Part shown: positions 1 through 6,393 of the stretch, piece by piece
Position numbering within the stretch: position 1 is the stretch's first letter
How the letters are laid out: the number at the start of each line of letters is the position of its first letter
Origin: Hyphomicrobiales bacterium
Lineage (GTDB): Bacteria > Pseudomonadota > Alphaproteobacteria > Rhizobiales > Aestuariivirgaceae
Assembly (NCBI GenBank): GCA_020029455.1
Contig: JAIBJH010000068.1
Location: forward strand, 1-11,037
DNA: 11,037 nt
Direction: 5' to 3'
The notes under the pieces: model-generated
Database searches by the model: none
Seen by the model: the letters and a program-made list of their open reading frames with translations, nothing else
What the model was told of the DNA's origin: nothing
Made by a program: the position numbers and the translations under genes

Positions 1-31
1 CCGCCCTTGCAATTCGTTTCGCTGAAGTGAG

Positions 32-643
32 TTAGCGCGAGTAGTATTCCACCACCAGGTTGGGTTCCATCTGCACCGGATAGGGCACATCGCCCAGCGA
101 CGGAATGCGGGTCAGCTTGATCGAACCGCCTGCCACTTCCACATAATCCGGCGTGTCGCGCTCGGGCGAGGCTTGTGCTTCCATGACGCTGGCCAGTTCC
201 TTGGCGCGGGCCGAAAGCTCCACCACATCGCCCACCTTGAGGCGGATCGAAGGAATGGTGACGCGCTTGCCGTTCACCTTGACATGGCCATGGCTCACGA
301 ACTGGCGGGCCTGGAACACTGTCGAGACAAACTTGGCGCGATAGACGACCGTGGCAAGGCGGCGCTCGAGGAGGCCGATGAGGTTCTCGGACGAGTCGCC
401 GGTCAGGCGTACTGCTTCCTCATAGAGGCCGCGGAATTGCCGCTCGGAAATGTTGCCATAGTAGCCCTTGAGCTTCTGCTTGGCCCTGAGCTGCGTGCCG
501 AAGTTGGAAAGCTTGCCCTTGCGGCGCTGGCCGTGCTGGCCGGGGCCGTATTCGCGCTTGTTCACCGGAGACTTCGGGCGCCCCCAGATGTTCTGGCCCA
601 TGCGGCGGTCGATCTTGTATTTGGCGTTTGCACGCTTCGTCAT
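32..643 (-). CDS. rpsD: 30S ribosomal protein S4
   Basis: Ribosomal protein S4 binds 16S rRNA early in assembly of the small subunit and contributes to decoding fidelity. The 203-residue product has the family N-terminus MTKRANAKYKIDRR, the basic segment GPGQHGQRRKGKLS (34-47) and an S4 RNA-binding domain at about 92-155 (LLERRL... RQFVSHGHVKVNGK). It ends in the usual NLVVEYYSR. The Cys-free N-terminus means it is the form without a zinc site. I chose the ATG at 643 because MTKR is the conserved start; an in-frame upstream start at 658 would add only MRVLF. A weak GAGAG precedes the ATG. The gene has a separate leader and lies downstream of a murI remnant, where intact murI presumably once ended. 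Family identification is essentially certain. Confidence 0.98.
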   Translation of the reverse strand: MTKRANAKYKIDRRMGQNIWGRPKSPVNKREYGPGQHGQRRKGKLSNFGTQLRAKQKLKGYYGNISERQFRGLYEEAVRLTGDSSENLIGLLERRLATVVYRAKFVSTVFQARQFVSHGHVKVNGKRVTIPSIRLKVGDVVELSARAKELASVMEAQASPERDTPDYVEVAGGSIKLTRIPSLGDVPYPVQMEPNLVVEYYSR

Positions 644-785
644 GAATAAAACTCTCAAAATGCGTGGAGGCGCGAAGGCGCAAATGCTTTGCGACTTTAC
701 GGCTCCAACAGGTTAATGTTGGAACCCACCCTCCTGGACACCGGTCTCCCGGCCGACAGAATCATCAAATGATGTTCACGGGCAA
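644..785 (-). promoter_or_regulatory. rpsD leader region with two small hairpins
   Basis: This gap holds no credible gene. On the rpsD strand it contains two perfect short stem-loops. One has 7-bp arms at 704-710 and 717-723 (TCCAACA/TGTTGGA) with a 6-nt loop. The other has 6-bp arms at 679-684 and 688-693 (CGCAAA/TTTGCG) with a 3-nt loop, about 35 bases before the start codon. An ATCAT/ATGAT repeat lies at 761-773. Ribosomal protein leaders are often autoregulated, and S4 is a known translational repressor in other bacteria, but I cannot match these hairpins to a described S4-binding fold. I could not identify a convincing promoter. Confidence 0.35.
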
Positions 786-811
786 GCAAATACGGGGCGC
801 TAAGGCCCCGT
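780..811 (-). terminator. possible terminator behind the murI remnant
   Basis: There is a perfect 7-bp stem (792-798 ACGGGGC and 805-811 GCCCCGT) with a 6-base loop. On the minus strand it is followed by ATTTGCTTG, a modest T-rich tail. It lies about 37 bases after the stop codon of the murI fragment, where a murI terminator would be expected. The tail is weak for an intrinsic terminator, so the call is tentative. Confidence 0.4.
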
Positions 812-840
812 GGAATGGGCGGCTGATAGCCGATCGGGGG

Positions 841-1072
841 GTGGCTGTCAAACCGGCAAGTCCACCACCACATGCTGCGGAAATCCCAACGCGCCGTAGG
901 CCGCCAATGTCTCCGAGGCACTGCCCCGCGTCAGCAGCGGATAATGCGTGCAGCCAAGCACCACCACATCAGTCTGTCTGCTCTCGCGCTTGTGGAAGAC
1001 GGGCGCGATCTCCTCGCGCAATTCATCCGGATCGACGGCATGGCCCTTGAGCTTGCGCTCCGCCATTGCGGC
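841..1072. repeat. left copy of murI-derived direct repeat
   Basis: This stretch repeats 4735-5116 in the same orientation, apart from a 150-bp deletion. Bases 848-888 are identical to 4742-4782 (41 bp). The next 37 or so bases carry about 12 mismatches. The last 135 or so bases, up to the MAERKL codons, carry about 10. Similarity stops at 841 on one side and near 1072 on the other. The two copies bracket the VWA-PP2C-kinase operon. Counts come from hand alignment. Confidence 0.85.
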
Positions 1073-1129
1073 TTCTACGTCAAAGTAGTCCAATGCATTT
1101 TCCGGACGGATGTGGCAATCAAGCAACAT
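841..1129 (-). pseudogene. truncated, internally deleted murI copy (glutamate racemase C-terminus)
   Basis: The open frame starting at ATG 1129 and ending at 848 encodes 93 residues. About the last 72 match the C-terminal part of the intact MurI encoded at 4742-5560: MAERKLKGHAVDPDELREEI, the LGCTHYPLLT segment with the second catalytic Cys, and the tail GFPQHVVVDLPV. Fifty codons between LLT and RGSASET are missing, in frame. Everything N-terminal to about residue 149 of MurI is also missing, including the ACNTAS cysteine, so it cannot be a racemase. The first 19 residues (MLLDCHIRPENALDYFDVE) do not resemble MurI. DNA similarity starts just past the stop codon (841) and ends near 1072. An AAGGA lies 9 bases before the ATG, so the chimeric frame might be translated. 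I read it as a relic of an insertion or duplication. Confidence 0.85.
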
Positions 1130-1138
1130 ACGTCTAAG

Positions 1139-1265
1139 TCCTTGATGCGCTGTGATCCATTTGCACCAATTGCCGGCCACATTCTCCATACCCGCCACAA
1201 CGCCGCAAAATTGACTCCTTGTTGCAAGCTCATCGCGTTACAGCGCAAATCAAGCGCATCAAGGA
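1139..1265. promoter_or_regulatory. divergent control region with a perfect 13-bp inverted repeat
   Basis: TCCTTGATGCGCT at 1139-1151 is the exact reverse complement of AGCGCATCAAGGA at 1253-1265. Each arm read outward ends in AAGGA exactly 9 bases before an ATG: 1275 on the plus strand (the VWA gene) and 1129 on the minus strand (the chimeric murI fragment). The right arm therefore overlaps the ribosome-binding site AAGGAGG (1261-1267) of the VWA gene. A -35-like TTGACT lies at 1211-1216, but no good -10 follows at the right spacing. The repeat could be a pair of operators, an RNA stem that hides the ribosome-binding site, or a duplicated translation start region. Confidence 0.5.
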
Positions 1266-1274
1266 GGCTTGACC

Positions 1275-1982
1275 ATGACTGACCTTTCAACAGAGACTTT
1301 GGACGACAATCCGTTTGAACAGCGGCCATTTGAAGATGCGGTTTTCGCGGAAAACCCGGAAAACCGTTGCCCCGTTCTATTATTGTTGGACAATTCCGTG
1401 TCCATGCGCGGCGAACCTATCAAACAGCTCAATGCAGGCCTGGAGGCGTTTCGCGAATCCCTTCTTGCGGACTCTCTCGCGTCAAAAAGGGTTGAAGTGG
1501 CCATTATCACTTTCGGGCCGGTCGCTGTGCAGAGTGACTTCATCGGCATGCAGCACTTCGTGCCGCCGAAGCTTGAAGTGGCAGGCGACACACCCATGGG
1601 TGCAGCCATTGAACAGGGCCTGCAGCTTTTGAAGCTGAGAAAGGAAGCCTATCGTTCGAACGGCATATCCTTCTACCGGCCTTGGGTTTTCCTGATCACG
1701 GACGGCGGCCCGTCAGACAGCACCGTGAACGCTGCAAAGCTCGTGAAGGAGGGCGAAGCCAACAAATCATTCATGTTCTTTGCCGCTGGCGTCGAGGGTG
1801 CCAACATGGAGAAGCTCAAGCAGATTTGCGTGCGCGAACCACTAGTGCTGAAGGGTCTGCAGTTTCAGGACCTGTTCCAATGGCTATCCGCATCGCTCTC
1901 GGCCGTATCGAAGTCAAAGGTCAGCGACGCGGTAGCCCTGGCCAATCCGAAAGCACCGGATGGATGGGCCGTGGCTGAATGA
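1275..1982 (+). CDS. VWA domain protein, TerY/YegL-like
   Basis: This 235-residue protein is essentially one von Willebrand A domain. The metal-ion-dependent adhesion site is complete: DNSVS (Asp39, Ser41, Ser43), the Thr of GDTPMG (Thr106) and the Asp of ITDGGP (Asp143). No signal peptide or membrane segment is visible, so it should be cytoplasmic. The ATG at 1275 is chosen because AAGGAGG at 1261-1267 sits 7 bases upstream; an in-frame TTG at 1269 is too close to it. It is the first gene of an operon and overlaps the phosphatase gene by ATGA (1979-1982). This family (COG4245, TerY; E. coli YegL) occurs with a PP2C phosphatase and a kinase in TerY-P triads, where the VWA protein is thought to act as a metal-dependent adaptor. 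The role is inferred from family and context; the substrate is unknown. Confidence 0.9.
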   Translation: MTDLSTETLDDNPFEQRPFEDAVFAENPENRCPVLLLLDNSVSMRGEPIKQLNAGLEAFRESLLADSLASKRVEVAIITFGPVAVQSDFIGMQHFVPPKLEVAGDTPMGAAIEQGLQLLKLRKEAYRSNGISFYRPWVFLITDGGPSDSTVNAAKLVKEGEANKSFMFFAAGVEGANMEKLKQICVREPLVLKGLQFQDLFQWLSASLSAVSKSKVSDAVALANPKAPDGWAVAE

Positions 1983-2758
1983 GGTCAGGCAAATGGCGGT
2001 GGGTGAGTGCGCGGGCGACAGGCACTTCCCACCAACGCAGAAACGCGCCCTGCGATGACTTTGGCACGGCTTTTGAACTTCACCAGGATGGGGAATCGAT
2101 TCTGGTACAGGCGGTTTCAGACGGCGCGGGTAGCGCCAGCCATGCGCGGATTGGTGCGCGGCTTGCCTGCTGTGCCGTCTCCCGGGCCCTGCGGCAGTCG
2201 CTTTCGCAAAAGCCGCTGGCGGAGATCAGCGACGAAGACATCACGGGCTGGCTCGATGAAGTGCGGGACCGCATCGCGCATGCTGCAACATTGCACCAAC
2301 TGAAGCCGCGCAGCTTTGCGGCGACTCTGGTTTGCGCAGTTGTGGGCAAGACCTGCACTATTGTGGCGCATGTCGGCGATGGCGCATTTGTTTACCGCAA
2401 GCGTGGCGGCCTTTGGCGCATCGCAAGCTGGCCATCGCAAGGCGAATTCGCCAACACCACGCATTTCGTAACTGACGAGGTCTTGCCTGCCATTGCAGTC
2501 AGCCGCATCAGCGGCAGAATTGTTGAGACCGCCATTTTCTCCGATGGGCTGGAGCGTCTGGCGCTGGCATTTGACACGCAAAAACCTTTTGAGCCATTCT
2601 TCGAGACCATGCTTGCGCCTTTGCGGAAGTCGCGCGGCAACGGCCGCAATAGGTTGTTATCAGGCCACTTGCGCAGTTTCCTCGACAGCACCACGGTGAA
2701 TGCGCGCACCGATGACGACAAGACGCTCATTCTTGCCAAACGGGTGGGTGTCGGGTGA
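1979..2758 (+). CDS. PP2C-family Ser/Thr protein phosphatase, YegK/PphC-like
   Basis: This 259-residue single-domain PP2C-like phosphatase is predicted to reverse phosphorylation by the adjacent kinase. Visible PP2C motifs are GTSHQ...CDD near 15-27, VSDGAGSA (47-54, metal-binding Asp48), SFAATLV (112-118), VGDGAFVYR (132-140, Asp134), FSDGLERL (187-194, Asp189) and the terminal DDDKTLIL (245-252). All metal-ligand aspartates expected for the family appear present. The short opening and GxSH-type N-terminus match the divergent E. coli YegK (PphC) group more than Stp-type enzymes. It starts within the ATGA overlap with the VWA gene and ends in a GTGA overlap with the kinase gene, so the three are probably translationally coupled and made together. 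No signal peptide or membrane segment is seen. The family is confident; its being the kinase's partner is inferred from the operon. Confidence 0.9.
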   Translation: MRSGKWRWVSARATGTSHQRRNAPCDDFGTAFELHQDGESILVQAVSDGAGSASHARIGARLACCAVSRALRQSLSQKPLAEISDEDITGWLDEVRDRIAHAATLHQLKPRSFAATLVCAVVGKTCTIVAHVGDGAFVYRKRGGLWRIASWPSQGEFANTTHFVTDEVLPAIAVSRISGRIVETAIFSDGLERLALAFDTQKPFEPFFETMLAPLRKSRGNGRNRLLSGHLRSFLDSTTVNARTDDDKTLILAKRVGVG

Positions 2759-4734
2759 CGATTGCCATGCGTACGGCCACCGGCGCGCCGATCAAGCTTG
2801 GCCGAGAGCTAGGCCATGGTGGCGAAGGCAAGGTTTATGCCGTTGAGAACCAAACCGGTCTCGCGGCCAAGATCTACCGGCCGGAAATCAGGCAGTCGCG
2901 CCAAGCCAAGATCACAACCATCGTTGCTGAAAAATGGCACAAGACGGCAACTGAAGTTGCCTTTCCGATCGATACCGTTTGGGACAATAAGGGAGCGTTC
3001 TACGGTTTCACCATGCGCCTTCTCGGCGGGCGACGGCCAATTCACGAGGCCTATAATCCCTCCACGCGCCGCCAGTATTTCCCCAAGGCAACCTATCCCT
3101 TTCTGCTCCGTATCGCGCTCAACACTGCAAACGCCGTTGCCAAAGTTCACGCCACGGGATGCGTGGTGGGTGATCTCAATCATTCCGGTTTTCTGGTGGC
3201 GCCAGACGCAACCGTTTCTCTGATCGACGCTGATTCCTTTCAGGTGCGCTCAAGCGGCCAGCTTTTCCCTTGCCGCGTTGGCGTGCCCGAATACACCGCA
3301 CCAGAACTGCAGGGCGTGAACCTGGGCTCCGTCCTGCGCACGGCAAATCATGATGCTTTCGGACTTGCTGCCCTGATCTTCTACATTTTGTTTCTCGGCC
3401 GCCACCCTTTTGCCGGGCGCCCCGTGGGTGGGGGCGATGTGCTGGAAATGAATGAAGCCATCAAGAGCCTCGCCTTTGCCTATTCGCTTCAGCAGGCTAA
3501 CAGAAAACTTGCGCCTCCACCGCACGGTCCCACGTTGAAGGACCTGCCGCACCCCCTGGCGGACATGTTCGAACGCGCCTTTGGCAGGGAAGGCGTGTCA
3601 TCCGGCAGGCCAAGCGCCGTGGATTGGATCAAGGCTCTTTCATCTTTTGAGTCGTTGCTCAAGCAGTGCGACGCGAATAGGCACCACCACCACTTTCGCG
3701 ATGCGCCGAGTTGCCCTTGGTGCCGCATGGAAAAGGGCCTGCCGGGCTTTTTCGCCTTCCAGGACACGCCGCCCACCATCCTGGGAACCAGCCATGTTGA
3801 TGTTGGCCAATACATCGCCGCCCTGCAGGCCGTTCCTGATCTTGGCCCAGCCCCGGAGCTCAAAACCATTGTCGCAAAGGCCGGCGTGAAAGGCCCCTCG
3901 CCCGCTGCCCGTTTGGTGAGGCGTAAGAAGTTCAAACGCCGAAGCCTCGCTGCACTACTGTCGCTTGCAGCCACAGGTCTTGTACTGACGGCCTGGTGGC
4001 TTGCCTTGGTGCAGCTGACTTATGCCGCGGCGGTGGCCATGGCCTCTCTCGTTTTTGCCTTTTTCCTTGGCCGCCATGAACCAGCCGAGGCCGCAAATAT
4101 TCGCCTCAGCATCGCCAAGGCAAGGAGCGACTGGGAAGAGGCGGTGAAGCAATGGGAGGATGCAACATCCGAAACGGACCTGACCAAGCTAAAGTCAGCT
4201 GCTGAACGTTCCATTCAGGAATTGAAGGCCCTGCCCCAGATCGAAAAGCAGAAGCTCAAGGAACTCAGCGACAACCGCGCCGAGGCCCAAAGGGCACGCT
4301 ATCTTGAACGCTATGCCCTCGCGCATGCTTCGATCTCAAGCCTGGGCAAAACCCGGCTGGAGCGACTGCGCAAGAGTGGAATCGAAACCGCCTTGGACCT
4401 TGCCCGCACGAACCGCAGCAAACTGGTGAAGATGAAAGGCATGAAGGCGATCGCCGATGACTTGTTTGCCTGGAGAGACACAATTGAACGGGGATTCATC
4501 TTCAATCCGCAGCAAGGCGTGTCGCCGACAGACATGTTGCGCGTGAAAAACGAACTTCTGGCGCGGCGCGTCGCCGTTGAAAAGCGCCTGCTGCAGGAAA
4601 TCAGCGCGGCGGAACAAAAGCGCCTGCTGCTTATCCATGAGCGCGCGCATGTCCGGCCGGAAACTCAGTTGGCGTGGAACGCCCTGCGCCAAGCCGAGCT
4701 GGATGAAAAAAAGTTGAGACGCTGGATTTTTTGA
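2755..4734 (+). CDS. membrane-anchored protein kinase with Cys/His cluster and helix-hairpin-helix, YegI-like
   Basis: This 659-residue multidomain protein resembles COG4248 kinases. Kinase domain at about 12-300: glycine loop GHGGEGKVY (20-28), Lys39 in AAKIY, catalytic loop GDLNHSGFLV with Asp140, DFG-equivalent DAD (158-160) in LIDADSFQV, APE (182-184) and Asp200. The Asn normally five residues after the catalytic Asp is Gly145. A Cys/His cluster follows (Cys305, His310-313, CPWC 320-323), probably a zinc ribbon. A basic stretch leads into two hydrophobic segments (about 397-417 and 421-438), then a charged coiled-coil-like region (445-520), then a helix-hairpin-helix pair (about 526-575: ISSLGKTRLERLRKSGI... 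LVKMKGMKA) and a helical tail. The GTG start at 2755 overlaps the phosphatase stop; ATG 2767 is an alternative. It should phosphorylate Ser/Thr, but the target is unknown. It ends 7 bp from the convergent murI stop. Confidence 0.88.
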   Translation: MTIAMRTATGAPIKLGRELGHGGEGKVYAVENQTGLAAKIYRPEIRQSRQAKITTIVAEKWHKTATEVAFPIDTVWDNKGAFYGFTMRLLGGRRPIHEAYNPSTRRQYFPKATYPFLLRIALNTANAVAKVHATGCVVGDLNHSGFLVAPDATVSLIDADSFQVRSSGQLFPCRVGVPEYTAPELQGVNLGSVLRTANHDAFGLAALIFYILFLGRHPFAGRPVGGGDVLEMNEAIKSLAFAYSLQQANRKLAPPPHGPTLKDLPHPLADMFERAFGREGVSSGRPSAVDWIKALSSFESLLKQCDANRHHHHFRDAPSCPWCRMEKGLPGFFAFQDTPPTILGTSHVDVGQYIAALQAVPDLGPAPELKTIVAKAGVKGPSPAARLVRRKKFKRRSLAALLSLAATGLVLTAWWLALVQLTYAAAVAMASLVFAFFLGRHEPAEAANIRLSIAKARSDWEEAVKQWEDATSETDLTKLKSAAERSIQELKALPQIEKQKLKELSDNRAEAQRARYLERYALAHASISSLGKTRLERLRKSGIETALDLARTNRSKLVKMKGMKAIADDLFAWRDTIERGFIFNPQQGVSPTDMLRVKNELLARRVAVEKRLLQEISAAEQKRLLLIHERAHVRPETQLAWNALRQAELDEKKLRRWIF

Positions 4735-5116
4735 GTGGCAATCAAACCGGCAAGTCCACCACCACATGCTGCGGAAATCCCATGCTGGCGTATGCTGTCA
4801 GAGTCTCGGACGCACTGCCGCGTGCCGAGGTGAGGATGACCGTGCCGCTCGGCGGTGCATCGGTGGCACCATTGAGGCGCGTTTCCTCCACCACATCCGC
4901 TGTGCGCCTTGCGATGGCGGGTGCCGGGTCAATCCATGTCACGGACCAGGGCACAACCTTGTTCATATCTTCTGTCAGCAGCGGATAATGCGTGCAGCCC
5001 AGCACCACCACATCCGTCTGCTTGCCCTCGCGCTTGCGGAAGACGGGCGCGATCTCCTCGCGCAATTCATCCGGATCAACGGCGTGACCCTTGAGCTTGC
5101 GCTCGGCCATCTCGGC
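4735..5116. repeat. right copy of murI-derived direct repeat (within intact murI)
   Basis: This is the counterpart of 841-1072. Similarity begins at the first base after the kinase stop codon (GTGGC at 4735-4739 matches 841-845) and runs through the murI stop into codons for about residues 149-272. It contains the 150 bp missing from the left copy. The sharp edge against the kinase stop marks the right boundary of the inserted DNA. Confidence 0.8.
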
Positions 5117-5560
5117 AAGGCGTGGCGCGCCATGCAGCAGCACCTTGCAGTGAAAGGCAAAGGTGTGGATCAGAGAGTGTGTATATTCGCGGCTCACCGT
5201 GCCGGGTGTGGCGAGAACGCCGATGACACCCGTCTTGGTTTGCGCCGCGGCGGGCTTGATGGCAGGCACGGTGCCCACGAAAGGCAGCTTGTAAGCGGCG
5301 CGCAATTCGGCAAGCGCAATGGTGGAAGCAGTGTTGCAGGCAATCACCGCCACATCAGGTTTCGCGGTCTCGATCAGCCGGCCCAGCACCATGACAATGC
5401 GCGTGATGAGTTCGCTTTCATTCCACGCACCATAGGGGAAAGCCGCATTATCCGCTGCATAGATCAAATCCGCCTGCGGCATCTGCTGCGAGAGTGCGCG
5501 CGCCACTGTGAGGCCACCCATGCCCGAGTCAAAAATGAGGATGCGCGGACGCTCAGCCAT
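4742..5560 (-). CDS. murI: glutamate racemase
   Basis: MurI interconverts L- and D-glutamate in the cytoplasm, supplying D-Glu for the peptidoglycan peptide. The 272-residue length is normal. The family signatures are present: FDSGMGGLTV (10-19), YAADNAAFPYG (34-44), the first catalytic cysteine in ACNTAS (Cys75) and the second in LGCTHYPLL (Cys189, followed by His191). The ATG at 5560 overlaps the end of trmJ by 8 bp and has AAGGAAGG just upstream within trmJ, so the two are probably coupled. The 3' end is unusual. It meets the convergent kinase gene with 7 bp between stop codons and no terminator hairpin, and its last 380 or so bases are partly duplicated at 841-1072. The catalytic set is intact, so this is the functional copy. 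Confidence 0.96.
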   Translation of the reverse strand: MAERPRILIFDSGMGGLTVARALSQQMPQADLIYAADNAAFPYGAWNESELITRIVMVLGRLIETAKPDVAVIACNTASTIALAELRAAYKLPFVGTVPAIKPAAAQTKTGVIGVLATPGTVSREYTHSLIHTFAFHCKVLLHGAPRLAEMAERKLKGHAVDPDELREEIAPVFRKREGKQTDVVVLGCTHYPLLTEDMNKVVPWSVTWIDPAPAIARRTADVVEETRLNGATDAPPSGTVILTSARGSASETLTAYASMGFPQHVVVDLPV

Positions 5561-6368
5561 TGCCTTCCTTACGCCTAATGTGCATGCGCGTGAGTGAAGA
5601 AATGATGCCGCGCAGCGTGCTCACCTCCTGCGCGGTGAGCGCGGTGCGCGAAAAGATGTTGCGGATGTTGATCATCATGCCGGGGCGCTTTTCCGCTGTC
5701 TTGAAGAAGCCTGCCGTATGCAACTCTTCTTCCAGATGTCCGAGGAAACCGTAGAGCTCTTCCTTCGTCGCAGGCCGCGTGTCGGGCATTTGCAATCCCG
5801 GTCCTTCCAGTGCTGGAAGTTCCGGTGTCGCTTGCCCCAATGTTGTCGCCTCATGCTTGAACCATTCATAGCCCAGAAGCAGCACGGCCTGCGCGATGTT
5901 GAGCGAAGCATAGGCCGGATTGACAGGCGCGGTCACGATCACATCGGCGAGCGAGACTTCATCATTTGTAAGGCCCCAGCGCTCGCGCCCAAAGAGCATG
6001 GCAATTTTCTCGCCGCGCTTGATGCGGGCGCGCATGTCGAGGCCTGCCTGTTCCGGCGTCATGACTTCCTTTGTCATGCCGCGCGGGCGGGCGGTAGCAG
6101 CATAGACGAAGTTCACGTTACGAAGGCACTCCGGCAATGACGCGAAAACCTGCGCCTTCTCCACGGTTTCGTGTGCACCGGACGCCGCCTTCTCCGCCTT
6201 CTCGCGGTCCCAGCCTTCGCGCGGCTCGACCAGGCACAGGTCGAACAGGCCGAAATTCGCCATAGCCCGCGCCGCCATGCCGATGTTCTCGCCAAGCTGC
6301 GGATTGACCAGCACCACAGCGGGTGCCGGGCCAAAGTCCCTCATTTGCGTCTTGTCAGTCCCGGCCAT
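5553..6368 (-). CDS. trmJ: tRNA/rRNA methyltransferase, TrmJ-type SpoU (SPOUT) family
   Basis: The protein is predicted to be an S-adenosylmethionine-dependent ribose 2'-O-methyltransferase; TrmJ acts on position 32 of the tRNA anticodon loop. The 271-residue protein shows the three SPOUT motifs in order: VLVNPQLGENIGMAARAMANFG (motif 1, 19-40, with Asn22 and the NIG signature), AMLFGRERWGLTNDE (motif 2, 123-137) and PVNPAYASLNIAQAV (motif 3, 148-162). The C-terminal third (about 185-271), with EELYGFLGHLEEEL, is the TrmJ-type dimer extension and favours TrmJ over TrmH or TrmL. The start at ATG 6368 lacks a strong ribosome-binding site; ATG 6344 (MRDFG) is possible. It lies 25 bases after the flavoprotein gene and overlaps murI by 8 bp. 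The family is certain; the exact target nucleotide is inferred. Confidence 0.9.
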   Translation of the reverse strand: MAGTDKTQMRDFGPAPAVVLVNPQLGENIGMAARAMANFGLFDLCLVEPREGWDREKAEKAASGAHETVEKAQVFASLPECLRNVNFVYAATARPRGMTKEVMTPEQAGLDMRARIKRGEKIAMLFGRERWGLTNDEVSLADVIVTAPVNPAYASLNIAQAVLLLGYEWFKHEATTLGQATPELPALEGPGLQMPDTRPATKEELYGFLGHLEEELHTAGFFKTAEKRPGMMINIRNIFSRTALTAQEVSTLRGIISSLTRMHIRRKEGNG

Positions 6369-6393
6369 GGCGCGGGGGATAGCGGATAAGCGG

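Noticed and set aside
173..649. 158-codon plus-strand ORF opposite rpsD
   Set aside because: It lies fully antisense to rpsD, has Ala/Leu-rich mirror composition and shows no domain.
1139..1265. A small MITE-like element with 13-bp terminal inverted repeats
   Set aside because: No target-site duplication flanks it, and the arms coincide with translation start regions, so a regulatory or duplicated-leader reading fits better.
872..1282. 136-codon plus-strand ORF across the murI relic and the divergent region
   Set aside because: Most of it is antisense to the murI fragment and it runs over the VWA ribosome-binding site.
3682..3693. Run of four His codons in the kinase as a possible sequencing or tag artefact
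   Set aside because: It falls in the expected Cys/His cluster just before CPWC and in a continuous frame, so it is most likely part of the natural metal site.
4766..5578. 270-codon plus-strand ORF opposite murI
   Set aside because: It is antisense to a clear murI, rich in His, Arg and Cys as expected of a shadow frame, and has no recognisable motif.
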